The notes beneath the pieces were generated by a model. The model searched no databases. It was not told the DNA's origin and saw nothing but the letters and a program-made list of their open reading frames with translations. This document shows, piece by piece, positions 55,074 to 64,000 of a stretch of 64,000 nucleotides of DNA (within the stretch, counting starts at the first letter, position 1; every line of letters begins with the position of its first letter). The position numbers were made by a program, and so were the translations under genes. The stretch is taken from NCBI RefSeq assembly GCF_008304605.1, contig NZ_PIJY01000016.1, forward strand, positions 1-64,000, given 5' to 3'. The DNA is from Oceanobacillus polygoni. GTDB lineage: Bacteria; Bacillota; Bacilli; Bacillales; Amphibacillaceae.

Positions 55074-55796
55074 ATGTTTCAAATAAGTGCTTACGGTGAT
55101 ACAGGATTACGGATCCAGTTTGGAGAACATATATCAAAAGAAACGAACCAACAAATCCGTAGCTTTTGTATGTTATTAGAAAAGGAAAAAATACCAGGTG
55201 TTATCGAGTGGATTCCAACGTATACAGCAGTTACGATTGTATATGATCCATGTACGGTTTTATATAAAGCATTAATAATTCAAATGGAGAAGTTACAAAA
55301 TAGACTTTCAGCTATGGAACTTCCACCTGCAGAAATCATGCATATACCAGTTTGCTATGGAGGGGAAAAAGGGCCGGATTTAGCAACAGTTGCCAACCTG
55401 CATAATCTTGATGAATCACAAGTGGTTTCGACGCATTCAAGTGCGGAATACCTAATTTATATGATGGGTTTCATCCCAGGGTTTGCTTATCTCGGGGGAA
55501 TGTCGGAGGAGATTGCAACACCAAGACTTGAAAGTCCACGTTCAGCAATTCCGGCTGGATCTGTAGGGATTGCAGGTGAACAAACTGGGATTTATCCACT
55601 TGAATCGCCAGGGGGCTGGCAGATTATTGGAAGAACACCTATAAAATTATATGATCCGAACAGTCTATCTCCAATTCTTTTGCGAGCAGGTAATTATATT
55701 CGTTTTATACCAATTAGTGAGGAAGAATATGAAGTGATTAAACAGGAAGTAGATGAAGGAACGTATATTCCTTATGTAGAGGCATTTGAGGAATAA
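55074..55796 (+). CDS. pxpB: 5-oxoprolinase subunit PxpB (KipI)
   Basis: The 240-residue protein of the allophanate-hydrolase subunit 1 type has AYGDTGLRIQFGEHIS, YLIYMMGFIPGFAYLGGMSE and RSAIPAGSVGIAGEQTGIYP, and PLESPGGWQIIGRTP. ATG 55074 (site GGTGGG) is chosen over the weak start at 55047. Known: PxpB and PxpC form an ATP-dependent kinase or ligase half of prokaryotic 5-oxoprolinase; in Bacillus the pair KipI-KipA also inhibits kinase KinA. It is the second gene of the operon, 15 bases before pxpA. Confidence 0.9.
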   Translation: MFQISAYGDTGLRIQFGEHISKETNQQIRSFCMLLEKEKIPGVIEWIPTYTAVTIVYDPCTVLYKALIIQMEKLQNRLSAMELPPAEIMHIPVCYGGEKGPDLATVANLHNLDESQVVSTHSSAEYLIYMMGFIPGFAYLGGMSEEIATPRLESPRSAIPAGSVGIAGEQTGIYPLESPGGWQIIGRTPIKLYDPNSLSPILLRAGNYIRFIPISEEEYEVIKQEVDEGTYIPYVEAFEE

Positions 55797-55810
55797 GGAG
55801 GTTTTAGAGC

Positions 55811-56575
55811 GTGACTTATTATGTTGACTTAAACAGTGATTTAGGAGAAAGCTTTGGCGCGTTTAAAATTGGTCAGGATGATCTCGTGATGAACTATATT
55901 TCTTCAGCAAATATTGCATGTGGTTTCCATGCAGGTGATTATAATGTGATGCAGCATACGGTGAAAAAAGCGTCAGAAAAAAAGGTGGGAATTGGCGCAC
56001 ATCCAGGACTTCTGGATTTAATCGGATTTGGCCGTCGTCCAATGAAAATAGATCCACAGGAGGTTTATAATCTTGTGATTTATCAGGTTGGATCACTTCA
56101 AGCATTTGCCCATATCAATCAAAATGAATTGAATCATGTGAAAGCGCATGGTGCATTATACAACATGGCAGGTAAAGATGCCGAAATTGCACAAGCTATC
56201 GCTGAAGCGGTTTATGCAATTAATCCAAACCTTATTTTATTTGGTCTTGCAGGCAGTGAATTGGTGAAAGCGGGGAAAAAAGCAGGCTTACCTGTTGCTG
56301 AAGAAGTTTTTGCTGATCGCACGTATCAGCCGGACGGTTCACTAACACCACGAACGCTTGCAAATGCAATGGTTGAGGATGCAAATGAAGCAGTTAGTCG
56401 TGTCATTCGCATGGTGAAAGATGGGAAAGTAGAAGCGATTGATGGTTCAGATATTGTAATCAATGTAGATACGATCTGTATTCATGGTGATGAGCCGAAG
56501 TCGTTGGAGTTCGCTAAACGATTATGTACGGCATTAACGGAGCATGGAATTATTATAAAAAGAGTAGGGAAGTAA
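55811..56575 (+). CDS. pxpA: 5-oxoprolinase subunit PxpA (LamB/YcsF family)
   Basis: The 254-residue protein starts at GTG 55811 after AAGGAGG. Family marks are VDLNSDLGESFGAFKIGQDD, SANIACGFHAGDYNVM, GAHPGLLDLIGFGRR, and VKAHGALYN. EEVFADRTYQPDGSLTPR and CIHGDEP follow. Known: PxpA supplies the ring-opening part that turns 5-oxoproline into glutamate with ATP, together with PxpB and PxpC. All three are contiguous here (B-A-C), so the enzyme should be complete. Confidence 0.92.
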   Translation: MTYYVDLNSDLGESFGAFKIGQDDLVMNYISSANIACGFHAGDYNVMQHTVKKASEKKVGIGAHPGLLDLIGFGRRPMKIDPQEVYNLVIYQVGSLQAFAHINQNELNHVKAHGALYNMAGKDAEIAQAIAEAVYAINPNLILFGLAGSELVKAGKKAGLPVAEEVFADRTYQPDGSLTPRTLANAMVEDANEAVSRVIRMVKDGKVEAIDGSDIVINVDTICIHGDEPKSLEFAKRLCTALTEHGIIIKRVGK

Positions 56576-57541
56576 ATGAGTAATACAATTATTGAAGTTG
56601 TAAAGCCAGGACTAGCAACCTCTGTTCAGGATCTTGGAAGAACTGGCTTTCAGCAATATGGCGTAGTTGTAGCCGGAGCAATGGATAGCTTCGCGTTACA
56701 AGTTGGAAATATTCTAGTGGGAAATCCTCGAGGTGCAGCAGGACTTGAGATTGTGATTATGGGGCCGGAGCTCCGCATACTTGAGGATACCGTAATAGCT
56801 ATTTGTGGTGCTGATTTATCGCCTAAGTTAAATGGAGAACGGATTCCCGGATGGAAATCTATTGTTGTTAGGAAAGGGCAAATTATCACTTTTGGGCAAC
56901 CGCAAGACGGGGCATATGCTTATATTGCCGTGGCAGGCGGTATTGAGACCCCCGTTGTTATGGGAAGTAGATCTACTTATACAAAGGCTGCAATAGGCGG
57001 TTTTAAAGGGCGATATTTACAAAAGGGAGATCACTTAGCTAGCCGTCCACTCAACATTTCATTAGGAAGTGTGACTGGTAGAGGGTTATCTCAGGAATTT
57101 ATACCTAATTACAAGAATGCAGAAAAAATCCGTGTCATCACTGGTCCAGATCAATCTGCGTTCGAGAAAAGCTCCATCGAGCAACTTCTATCGTCCAGTT
57201 ATAAAGTGTCCGCTCAATCGGATCGGATGGGATATCGGTTAGAAGGGCCAGAACTTAATCATGTGGATGGAGCAGACATTTTATCCGATGCCGTGTTGGC
57301 TGGAACGATTCAAGTACCTGCAAATGGCCAGCCCATTATACTACTTGCTGATCGCCAAACAACGGGTGGATATACAAGGATTGCGACAGTTATTTCTATT
57401 GACCTGCCATTTGTAGCTCAGAAATTTACTGGAAGTGAATTGCAATTTGAAGCGGTGCAAGTGGAAGATGCACAAATGCTTTATGTGGAACGGGAACGAT
57501 TATTGAAAAAGATTAGCTTAGGAGCGGGTCAGGTAGATTAA
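56576..57541 (+). CDS. pxpC: 5-oxoprolinase subunit PxpC (KipA)
   Basis: The 321-residue protein of the allophanate-hydrolase subunit 2 type has VVKPGLATSVQDLGRTGFQ, YGVVVAGAMDSFALQVGN, VAGGIETPVVMGSRSTYTKA and RVITGPDQSAF. YKVSAQSDRMGYRLEGPEL follows, then ILLADRQTTGGYTRIATV. It starts directly after the pxpA stop with no spacer. Known: it pairs with PxpB to activate 5-oxoproline. The biosensor kinase-inhibitor role of KipA in sporulation may also apply; this cannot be judged here. Confidence 0.9.
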   Translation: MSNTIIEVVKPGLATSVQDLGRTGFQQYGVVVAGAMDSFALQVGNILVGNPRGAAGLEIVIMGPELRILEDTVIAICGADLSPKLNGERIPGWKSIVVRKGQIITFGQPQDGAYAYIAVAGGIETPVVMGSRSTYTKAAIGGFKGRYLQKGDHLASRPLNISLGSVTGRGLSQEFIPNYKNAEKIRVITGPDQSAFEKSSIEQLLSSSYKVSAQSDRMGYRLEGPELNHVDGADILSDAVLAGTIQVPANGQPIILLADRQTTGGYTRIATVISIDLPFVAQKFTGSELQFEAVQVEDAQMLYVERERLLKKISLGAGQVD

Positions 57542-57645
57542 TTACTTGAACGTCTATTGGATGAATGTCTTATCGATATGATTGCATGTTTTAAGGTGAA
57601 TGAAAAGAATTGTATAGTATGATGAATGTATTTAGGAGGGCTCGT

Positions 57646-58425
57646 ATGAATGAACAGGTAAGTGAAATTCGAAAGATGATTCGAACAGGAGAATGGGCGA
57701 AACCAACTACAGGACTTGCTCCAGGGTATACACAGGCAAATCTTGTGATTCTACCGCAAAAATATGCTTACGACTTTTTATTGTTCTGTATTCGAAACCC
57801 GAAAACCTGTCCGCTAATTGAAGTTACGGATGTAGGTTCGTCTATACCACAAAAGACTGCACCAAATGGAGATATTAAAACCGATCTTCCAAAATATCGT
57901 ATCTATCGTGACGGAGAATTTGTAGAGGAAGTTACAGATATAACATCTTATTGGCAGGATGACTTTGTTTCATTCCTTATCGGCTGCAGTTTTACATTTG
58001 AAAAGCCGCTGCTCGAAAACGGAATTCCAATTCGATATATCGAAGAAGGTCGTAATGTTTCCATGTATAAAACGAATATAGCCTGTGAAGCAGCTGGTGT
58101 ATTTCACGGTCCGGTGGTCGTTAGCATGCGACCGATGAAGCCTGCAGAAGCAATCCGGGCAACACAAATTACATCAAGGTTTCCTTCCGTTCATGGTGCA
58201 CCAATTCATATTGGTGATCCGAATTTAATCGGAATTGATGACATTGATAACCCGGATTTTGGGGATGCTGTAACGATTCATGAAGATGAGGTTCCTGTAT
58301 TTTGGGGATGCGGTGTTACTCCACAGGCGGCTGTTATGGCAAGCAAACCTGAATTGGTAATTACACATGCACCTGGACATATGTTTATAACAGATGTGAA
58401 AGATGAAGAACATGCAGTGATTTAG
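57646..58425 (+). CDS. YcsI-family (DUF1445) putative hydro-lyase
   Basis: The 259-residue protein starts at ATG 57646 after AGGAGGG; the upstream frame to 57610 lacks a site. Marks are PTTGLAPGYTQANLVILP, ITSYWQDDFVSFLIGCSFTF, VSMRPMKPAEAIRATQITSR and VPVFWGCGVTPQAA. LVITHAPGHMFITD closes it. Known: relatives include mammalian D-glutamate cyclase, which makes 5-oxo-D-proline, and the gene sits with pxp genes in many bacteria. Inferred: it acts on glutamate or 5-oxoproline isomers. Confidence 0.85.
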   Translation: MNEQVSEIRKMIRTGEWAKPTTGLAPGYTQANLVILPQKYAYDFLLFCIRNPKTCPLIEVTDVGSSIPQKTAPNGDIKTDLPKYRIYRDGEFVEEVTDITSYWQDDFVSFLIGCSFTFEKPLLENGIPIRYIEEGRNVSMYKTNIACEAAGVFHGPVVVSMRPMKPAEAIRATQITSRFPSVHGAPIHIGDPNLIGIDDIDNPDFGDAVTIHEDEVPVFWGCGVTPQAAVMASKPELVITHAPGHMFITDVKDEEHAVI

Positions 58426-58455
58426 TTTGCGAATATAATTTTAAAGGGCATTTTC

Positions 58456-58499
58456 AAACAGCTTATCTCGGATAATTTACTATTCCAGATAAGCTGTTT
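58456..58499 (+). terminator. terminator of the 5-oxoproline operon
   Basis: AAACAGCTTATCT (58456-58468) and AGATAAGCTGTTT (58487-58499) form a perfect 13-bp stem with an 18-nt loop and a T-rich tail. Confidence 0.8.
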
Positions 58500-58619
58500 T
58501 ATTATACCTAAATTGGGTTTACCCTCAAAATAGAATGCATATCCACACTGTTAAGCTATGGACGAATTGAAAAAACTATGGAAGAATAAGGGTTAATATA
58601 TTGTGTAGGAGATTTTACG

Positions 58620-60038
58620 ATGAAAAATATGATTAACTGGTGTTTAACGCTTTCTATTATTACGTTTACAGTTTTGCATTTCGTTACATATTTTTATGAA
58701 AATGAATGGCTGTTAAGAATACTTTCCATTAGTGGAATGGGAATTTTTACATTCACGGTGGTCAGATACACACCACCAAAGATAAAAATGCCTTCTTCAT
58801 TGTTTGTTATTGGCTTTATCATTTTATTATTCTCTGACACATCTTTAATAGAAGGGTTTTGGAATGGGTTTCTGCAAATGCGAAATATCATTGGGCTCCT
58901 TGTCATTGTGCCGATGATTAGCTGGGTGCTTCGTGAAGAGCCGTTTCTGGAAGCAATTATGGGATTTGGTCATCGCTTCTTGAATACGAGTCGCAAATTT
59001 TACTTTGGTATGATTTCATTTACACAAATAATTGCTTATTTTTTGCTGTTCGGATCGATTACGATGATGTACCAGTTTGTAAATATGATTTTAAAAGATG
59101 AAAAAGGAGAAGCGTGGGAGCATTTTAAAGGAACTGCTCTTTTACGTGGATTTTCGCTGTCTGTGCTTTGGGTTATTAGCATTCCTAGCTTTGCTTATGT
59201 TGTAGAGACGATGAATGCTTCATTAGGACTATCTATTGTTCAAGGGTTGATTATTTCGATAGGTGGAATTTTTGTTGCACTTCTATTTTCAAAATCGGAA
59301 GAAAAGAAGTATGGGGTAAATTTGACTGCTGGATTGAAAACGGAAATTGCAGAACTTCTAAGCCATACTTCAAATAAAAAGGTTATGCACCGCAATGTGA
59401 AAGAATTTATTGTCCTGTTTATTTCATTATTCGGTTCTATTTTCATATTGAATTTTCTCGTCACAATGGAATTACTTGTATTAATTCCATTGGTCGTTAT
59501 GATTTGGATTATGGTTTATTACATGATTAAAGGTCGAATGAACAAATTGTTTGATTTAGCGAAAAGCTATGTGAAAACCGATATGGCTAAGCAATCCTAT
59601 CAACTTTGTGTCATGCTTGGAGCTGGAATATTAATTTTCGCGCTTAATCAAACTGTATTTGCAAGCTACGTCGTGAACGGGATTTATTCCTTACAGGAAA
59701 TAATACCATTTTTAAATGTATTGTATTTCCTGCCGATTATGGTAATCCTATTAGGGTTTGTCGCACTAGGCCCACTAACCGTGATGGTTTTGGTAGCTGG
59801 TATATTACAAAGCATTCACCTCCCGTATCCTCCAGAGTTAATCGTATTGGCAATTACGTTAGGCAGCTCTATTTCAATTTTGCTCTCGCCAGTGATTATG
59901 CCGATTATTATGCTAAGTGGGCAAAATGGATTAAGTGGCTTTAAGAATGGGATTCAATATAATTGGAAGTTTGCTGTTGTGATGTATGTGTTGGTGATGG
60001 GATATGTACAGGTAAGGGTTTATTTGGAGAGTTTTTAG
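58620..60038 (+). CDS. multi-pass membrane protein of unknown family (472 aa)
   Basis: About 11-12 hydrophobic segments run through the whole chain, with a charged loop near 230-260 (KSEEKKYGVNLTAGLKTEIA). Near the C-terminus GFVALGPLTVMVLVAGILQS and TLGSSISILLSPVIMPIIML look like the re-entrant loops of ion-transporter-type carriers. Start ATG follows TAGGAG. It stands alone between the 5-oxoproline and pan operons. A secondary transporter for an organic anion would fit, but no family is recognised with confidence. Confidence 0.6.
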   Translation: MKNMINWCLTLSIITFTVLHFVTYFYENEWLLRILSISGMGIFTFTVVRYTPPKIKMPSSLFVIGFIILLFSDTSLIEGFWNGFLQMRNIIGLLVIVPMISWVLREEPFLEAIMGFGHRFLNTSRKFYFGMISFTQIIAYFLLFGSITMMYQFVNMILKDEKGEAWEHFKGTALLRGFSLSVLWVISIPSFAYVVETMNASLGLSIVQGLIISIGGIFVALLFSKSEEKKYGVNLTAGLKTEIAELLSHTSNKKVMHRNVKEFIVLFISLFGSIFILNFLVTMELLVLIPLVVMIWIMVYYMIKGRMNKLFDLAKSYVKTDMAKQSYQLCVMLGAGILIFALNQTVFASYVVNGIYSLQEIIPFLNVLYFLPIMVILLGFVALGPLTVMVLVAGILQSIHLPYPPELIVLAITLGSSISILLSPVIMPIIMLSGQNGLSGFKNGIQYNWKFAVVMYVLVMGYVQVRVYLESF

Positions 60039-60196
60039 TTTGTTAAGTTGGACCTACACACATGACCGCAGTAAAACATGGACGTTGAATGAGGTTCAAT
60101 TTAAATAATTTCTCTACTATCTTCCATTACTTTATTGTATAATGATTTACAATTCGACAAATACCATTACTTTTATTGCAACGGGGGGCTTTTATT

Positions 60197-61027
60197 GTGC
60201 TAAATGTTATAGATCTTAGAAAGATGAAAGCGAATAAGGACAAGATTACAATGGTTACAGCTTATGATTATCCTTCTGCTAAACATGCAGAACAATCTGG
60301 TATAGATATGATTCTTGTTGGTGACTCTTTAGGGATGGTTGTACTTGGTTATGATTCAACGGTTCAGGTTAAAGTAGATGATATGATCCATCATGGGAAA
60401 GCTGTGAGGCGTGGTTCACCAAACACATTCACTGTAGTTGATATGCCTTTTATGTCCTATCATCTTTCTTTGGAAGACTCCTTACGCAATGCAGCTAGAA
60501 TTTTTCAAGAAACAAATGCTCAAGCAATAAAAGTAGAAGGGGCATCGGATGAGATCCTGATTTTAATCCAACGATTATCGGAAGCTGGAATACCAGTTGT
60601 AGCTCATTTAGGTTTGACTCCACAGTCTGTCAATGTACTTGGTGGATTCAAAGTTCAAGGGAAGGACAAAGCTCAAGCAAAACAACTATTAGCTGATGCG
60701 AAAAAAGTGACGGAGCACGGAGCAGTTGCCCTTGTCTTGGAGTGTATTCCTAAAGAATTAGCTGAAATAATTACAGATTCCATTGAAATCCCAACTGTTG
60801 GGATTGGAGCGGGAGTGAATTGTGACGGTCAAGTTCTTGTTTATCATGATATTATGAAATATGGTGTCGACCGATTACCTAAATTTGTTAACCCTTATAG
60901 TGATTTTAATACAATTGGAAGAGAAGCAGTATCGGCCTATATTTCGGATGTAAAACAGGAAAGATTCCCTGCAGATGAACATTCTTTTTTTATAAAAGAT
61001 GAGCGTATACTACCTGAGAAAGAATAA
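60197..61027 (+). CDS. panB: ketopantoate hydroxymethyltransferase
   Basis: The 276-residue PEP-mutase-like barrel has [19 protein letters not shown] and [17 protein letters not shown] (Mg-binding Asp), then [17 protein letters not shown] and [21 protein letters not shown] 60197 is chosen because GGGGGG lies 9 bases ahead; TTG 60176 lies before that site. Known: it adds a hydroxymethyl group from methylene-THF to 2-oxoisovalerate, giving ketopantoate. It is the first gene of panB-panC-panD with gaps of 12 and 11 bases. Confidence 0.93.
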   Translation: MLNVIDLRKMKANKDKITMVTAYDYPSAKHAEQSGIDMILVGDSLGMVVLGYDSTVQVKVDDMIHHGKAVRRGSPNTFTVVDMPFMSYHLSLEDSLRNAARIFQETNAQAIKVEGASDEILILIQRLSEAGIPVVAHLGLTPQSVNVLGGFKVQGKDKAQAKQLLADAKKVTEHGAVALVLECIPKELAEIITDSIEIPTVGIGAGVNCDGQVLVYHDIMKYGVDRLPKFVNPYSDFNTIGREAVSAYISDVKQERFPADEHSFFIKDERILPEKE

Positions 61028-61039
61028 GGTGAGAAGTCA

Positions 61040-61909
61040 ATGGAAGTAATTCGTACCATACAAGAGATGAAACAATTATGTAAAAAATATAAAGAGAAGC
61101 AGCTAGGTTTTGTTGCAACAATGGGATTTCTCCATGATGGACATCTTAGTTTAATGAGAGAAGCAAAACAAGAAAATGATATCGTAGTTTCTAGTATCTT
61201 TGTTAATCCATTGCAATTTGGACCTAATGACGATTATGAAACTTATCCTAGAGACGAAGACAGAGATACACTTCTTGCTGAACAAGCAGGAGTCGATATT
61301 TTGTTTATCCCGACACCTACTGAAATGTATCCTAACCCAATGATGATACAAATGGGAATAGAAAAACGGACGGATGTGCTATGTGGTCGCTCTCGTCCGG
61401 GACATTTTAACGGGGTTCTTACAGTACTAACAAAATTATTCCATATTATTTCTCCCGATAAAGTATATTTTGGCTTGAAAGATGCACAACAAGTAGCAGT
61501 AGTTGATGCGCTCATAGCAGATTTAAATTTTCCAACTGAGTTAGTTGGTATGCCAACAGTCAGAGAAGCGGATGGACTAGCGAAAAGCAGCCGTAATGTT
61601 AACTTAAAGGAAAGTGAAAGAAAAGAAGCCCTTTGGATTTACAAATCCTTACAAAAAGGATATCAATTAATTCAAAACGGGGAAAAAGATCCGAAAAAAG
61701 TAATCGATGAAGTTATAAAGACACTGGAAAGTAATGTCTCTGGAAAAATTGATTATGTGGAATTGTTAAGCTACCCTTCATTGGAAAAAGTTTCAACCAT
61801 TAACCAACCCGTGATTCTTGCAACTGCAGTTTATTATGAACAGGCGAGACTAATCGATAATCTGCTCCTTAACGAAAATGGAGAACGGATTGATCGTTAT
61901 ATTAACTAG
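61040..61909 (+). CDS. panC: pantothenate synthetase
   Basis: The 289-residue nucleotidyltransferase-fold ligase has [15 protein letters not shown] with the HIGH-like motif, [36 protein letters not shown] and the KMSKS-like AKSSRNVNL. In most PanCs the first motif is MGxLHxGH, matched here. Known: it joins pantoate and beta-alanine with ATP to make pantothenate. Beta-alanine can come from PanD next door or from the uracil pathway at 20-26 kb. Confidence 0.94.
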   Translation: MEVIRTIQEMKQLCKKYKEKQLGFVATMGFLHDGHLSLMREAKQENDIVVSSIFVNPLQFGPNDDYETYPRDEDRDTLLAEQAGVDILFIPTPTEMYPNPMMIQMGIEKRTDVLCGRSRPGHFNGVLTVLTKLFHIISPDKVYFGLKDAQQVAVVDALIADLNFPTELVGMPTVREADGLAKSSRNVNLKESERKEALWIYKSLQKGYQLIQNGEKDPKKVIDEVIKTLESNVSGKIDYVELLSYPSLEKVSTINQPVILATAVYYEQARLIDNLLLNENGERIDRYIN

Positions 61910-61920
61910 GAGGAAAGAGT

Positions 61921-62310
61921 ATGTTTCGTACGATGATGAAAAGTAAAATTCACCGTGCACGGGTGACCGAAGCCGATTTGAATTATATAGGTAGTGTTAC
62001 CATTGATCAAGATATATTAGATCAAGTAAATATTCTGCCTCATGAAAAAGTACAGATAGTCAATAACAATAATGGAGCACGTCTTGAAACTTATGTAATT
62101 CCTGGTGATCGAGGATCAGGTGTTATTTGTCTTAATGGAGCTGCAGCTAGGCTTGTTCAAAAAGACGACATCGTTATTATTGTTTCTTATGCACTTGTTT
62201 CCGAAGATGAGCTAGATTCCCATCAACCAATCGTTGCTATTATGAATGAAAATAATGAAGTAATAGAGCTTTTGGAAGAGGAACCGCCATTGACGAAGTT
62301 AGAAATCTAA
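61921..62310 (+). CDS. panD: aspartate 1-decarboxylase proenzyme
   Basis: The 129-residue protein has the self-cleavage site Gly24-Ser25 in [10 protein letters not shown], which yields the pyruvoyl group. K9[10 protein letters not shown], the [12 protein letters not shown] stretch and [20 protein letters not shown] are all standard. The length is normal. Known: it makes beta-alanine from aspartate. Strong AGGAGG ahead and a terminator right behind; it ends the pan operon. Confidence 0.94.
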   Translation: MFRTMMKSKIHRARVTEADLNYIGSVTIDQDILDQVNILPHEKVQIVNNNNGARLETYVIPGDRGSGVICLNGAAARLVQKDDIVIIVSYALVSEDELDSHQPIVAIMNENNEVIELLEEEPPLTKLEI

Positions 62311-62311
62311 T

Positions 62312-62348
62312 AAAAAACAGTCTAAATCTTAGAATTAGACTGTTTTTT
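62312..62348. terminator. bidirectional terminator between panD and panE
   Basis: AAAAAACAGTCTAA (62312-62325) and TTAGACTGTTTTTT (62335-62348) form a perfect 14-bp stem with a 9-nt loop, usable on both strands. Confidence 0.85.
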
Positions 62349-62353
62349 ATTGC

Positions 62354-63295
62354 TTAACGAACAATTTTCGAATAACTATTTTCAATGACTTTTACGAGAT
62401 TCAGGATCATATCATTATAGGGAGTTGGTATACCATAGCGCTGTCCTTCTTTTGCAATCGCTCCATTAATTGCCTCTATTTCTGTTTTCCTTTGATTAAG
62501 GATATCCGATAACATCGAAGATATATTCATACTAATTTCTGTTTCTCCAATTCGAATACATTCTGTAACGGGATCCGAATATAGTAGGGGGATTCTCTTT
62601 ACCTTTGCAATTTGAACTGCTTCATCAACTAGTTTTTCTAAGAGGATTTTTCCTTCATCGGTGAGGATCGTATCACCATTTCTTAGTCTAGTAACTGCTG
62701 TCAATCCGTTATAAGCTATATTTACCAGTAATTTACTCCAAATAATTGCCTCAACATTTGCTGATACTTCTGTTTTTAAGCCACTCTTAGAAAAAATCGT
62801 TGCAATCTTATAAAGTAAATCATTGTGTTTATCGAGTTGATCGGAACCAATGAACGTTGTTCCCCAAGCACGATGCAAGATGACACCAGCTTTATCTATA
62901 CTTGCACCCGCCCATGTTCCCCCTACAAAGACTTCATTTTCAGATGTGAGTTTATGGATCGTTTCCTTATTTCCAATCCCATTTTGCAACGTAAGAATTG
63001 GTGCATTACTATGAATAGATGGTAGTAAATTTTTCAGTACAATTTCAGTTGCAAAAGTTTTAATTAAAACGAGTATGAGATCATATTCTCTCGTTAATTC
63101 ATTAGGGTTAGTAATAATAGGAAACTTGATGTTAGAAGAATTTCCATCTATATCAACTATCGTTAATCCATCTTTCTGTATTGCTTTTACATGATCATTA
63201 AGTCGATTGAATATTGTTACATCTACCCCGTTTTGTTTGAGTTTTCCCGCAAATAAACTCCCCATGGCACCTGAGCCAACAATTAATATTCTCAT
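62354..63295 (-). CDS. panE: 2-dehydropantoate 2-reductase
   Basis: The 313-residue protein has the NADP-binding start ILIVGSGAMGSLFAGKL, then LILVLIKTFATE and TLQNGIGNKETI. The catalytic-lysine segment is AIIWSKLLVNIAYNGLTAVT, and SMLSDILNQRKTEIEAINGA is near the end, all ketopantoate-reductase marks. Known: it reduces ketopantoate to pantoate between PanB and PanC. It converges on panBCD, so the complete pantothenate route from ketoisovalerate lies in 3 kb. A local paralogue acting on another keto acid is possible. Confidence 0.9.
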   Translation of the reverse strand: MRILIVGSGAMGSLFAGKLKQNGVDVTIFNRLNDHVKAIQKDGLTIVDIDGNSSNIKFPIITNPNELTREYDLILVLIKTFATEIVLKNLLPSIHSNAPILTLQNGIGNKETIHKLTSENEVFVGGTWAGASIDKAGVILHRAWGTTFIGSDQLDKHNDLLYKIATIFSKSGLKTEVSANVEAIIWSKLLVNIAYNGLTAVTRLRNGDTILTDEGKILLEKLVDEAVQIAKVKRIPLLYSDPVTECIRIGETEISMNISSMLSDILNQRKTEIEAINGAIAKEGQRYGIPTPYNDMILNLVKVIENSYSKIVR

Positions 63296-63478
63296 TTTGA
63301 ATTAGCTCCTTTATAGGACAAGGTTCGTCCCATTTTAGCTTTATTTTATCATGATTTGAAGTGGATTTAGATAGTGGCTCACCATTTCTTCTCATAAATT
63401 GTACGGGTCAGTTTGCTAATTTGAGCCGGCGCAATTTTAGTTGAAAAGAAAAAACTTTAATTTAAACGCTTTCTCCGC

Positions 63479-63498
63479 TATAATATTGTGTACAATAT
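63479..63498. promoter_or_regulatory. promoter -10 with overlapping GntR-type operator
   Basis: TATAAT (63479-63484) overlaps the perfect dyad ATATTGT-GT-ACAATAT (63483-63498). The TGT...ACA core is typical of FCD-type GntR operators. It lies 28 bases before the GntR gene, so autoregulation is likely. Confidence 0.6.
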
Positions 63499-63526
63499 CC
63501 GGACTTTTAGATTGGGGAAAAACCTT

Positions 63527-64000
63527 ATGACTGACAAGATAAATTTAAGAATTGGCGATAGAGAAATGTTGCATAATCGTGTGTGTAGCGTATTAAGACA
63601 AGCAATTTTGAAAGGAGATTTTAAACCTGGCGAAAGGCTAGTTCAAACAGAGCTGGCTGATCAAATTGGAGTAAGTCGCATGCCAATAAGAGAAGCATTG
63701 CGAACACTAGAATTAGAGGGACTTATTTTAATGGAGCCGCATAAAGGGGCAGTCGTTCGCGAGATAAAAAAAGAAGATATTCAGGAAATATATGAACTTC
63801 GCTCCATGTTAGAAGCGTTAGCATTAAAAAAAAGTATGAAGCATTTTTCAAAAGAGGATGTGGATGCTTTATCAGCATATCATCAATCCATGCTACAAAC
63901 TGTATCAAATGAAGCGTATGTAGAATATAATGCGAAATTCCATGATGTGTTAGTAAGTCGTTGTAAGAGCTCTCGTTTATTAAGTTTTATTGAAACGGTT
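63527..64000 (+). CDS. GntR-family (FCD) regulator, cut by the right edge
   Basis: ATG 63527 follows TGGGGAAA. The 158 visible codons run open to the last base. The winged helix (about 15-80) shows KGDFKPGERLVQTELADQIG and VSRMPIREALRTLELEGLI, and the FCD start shows IQEIYELRSMLEALALKKSM and KFHDVLVSRCKSSRL, with the histidine of the effector or metal site. Known: such repressors control nearby catabolic genes in response to organic acids. Its targets lie beyond the window, though a role for the divergent panE cannot be excluded. Confidence 0.87.
   Translation, partial: MTDKINLRIGDREMLHNRVCSVLRQAILKGDFKPGERLVQTELADQIGVSRMPIREALRTLELEGLILMEPHKGAVVREIKKEDIQEIYELRSMLEALALKKSMKHFSKEDVDALSAYHQSMLQTVSNEAYVEYNAKFHDVLVSRCKSSRLLSFIETV

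Noticed and set aside
1-64000. CRISPR arrays, tRNA or rRNA genes, known riboswitches
   Set aside because: No regularly spaced direct repeats, no cloverleaf or rRNA-like sequence and no familiar riboswitch core was found by reading; a covariance-model scan could still reveal one.

Overview
The window looks like a chromosomal segment of a low-GC, spore-forming Bacillaceae, most like Oceanobacillus or Virgibacillus. This rests on AT-rich DNA, strong AGGAGG-type ribosome sites with many TTG/GTG starts, a Ger(x)C germination gene fragment, a LexA/DinR-type SOS box, and Bacillus-style xpaC-yaaN and kip/pxp clusters. The genus is an inference. No rRNA, tRNA, CRISPR array or replication origin was seen.

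Region 1 (1-8.6 kb) is accessory DNA with many broken genes. It holds the end of a Ger(x)C gene, an ATP-dependent DNA ligase with two frameshifts, an IS110-family element with a probable bridge RNA, an NmrA-like 3' remnant, a frameshifted Cys-rich small gene, an unlisted 27-aa holin-like type I toxin with a probable antisense RNA, a UvrX Y-family polymerase under an SOS promoter but cut by one in-frame stop, an orphan membrane gene frameshifted in a homopolymer, and a decayed peroxiredoxin.

Region 2 (8.6-26 kb) is catabolic. An SSS symporter with a small partner, a YtcJ-type amidohydrolase and a C45 autoproteolytic acyl hydrolase form one tight operon. An amidase, a PucR-type regulator and a complete reductive pyrimidine route follow: PreT-PreA, dihydropyrimidinase, beta-ureidopropionase-like hydrolase, class III (beta-alanine) aminotransferase and (methyl)malonate-semialdehyde dehydrogenase.

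Region 3 (26-36 kb) is a five-gene dipeptide-type ABC importer with an M20 peptidase, followed by an N-terminally extended Fe/Mn superoxide dismutase and, convergently, a secreted M19 dipeptidase.

Region 4 (36-50 kb) has a lipoprotein that fuses a ComEC-like metallo-beta-lactamase domain to a ComEA-like helix-hairpin-helix, flanked by two DUF3006 genes. Then come type II pantothenate kinase, a GntR-controlled tartrate dehydrogenase/SDR/aldehyde dehydrogenase operon, and a second oligopeptide ABC importer carrying a P1-family aminopeptidase, with a consensus cre site upstream.

Region 5 (50-64 kb) has xpaC-yaaN, a GbsR-like regulator divergent from an NRAMP-pxpB-pxpA-pxpC-ycsI 5-oxoproline operon, an unrecognised membrane protein, the panBCD operon convergent with panE, and the start of a GntR/FCD regulator with an operator over its promoter.

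Overall the window is rich in nitrogen scavenging (pyrimidines, amides, peptides, 5-oxoproline) and in beta-alanine/pantothenate metabolism. The best candidates for unusual biology are the toxin-antitoxin locus, the IS110 guide RNA, the symporter-C45 operon and the DUF3006/ComEC-ComEA-like cluster.
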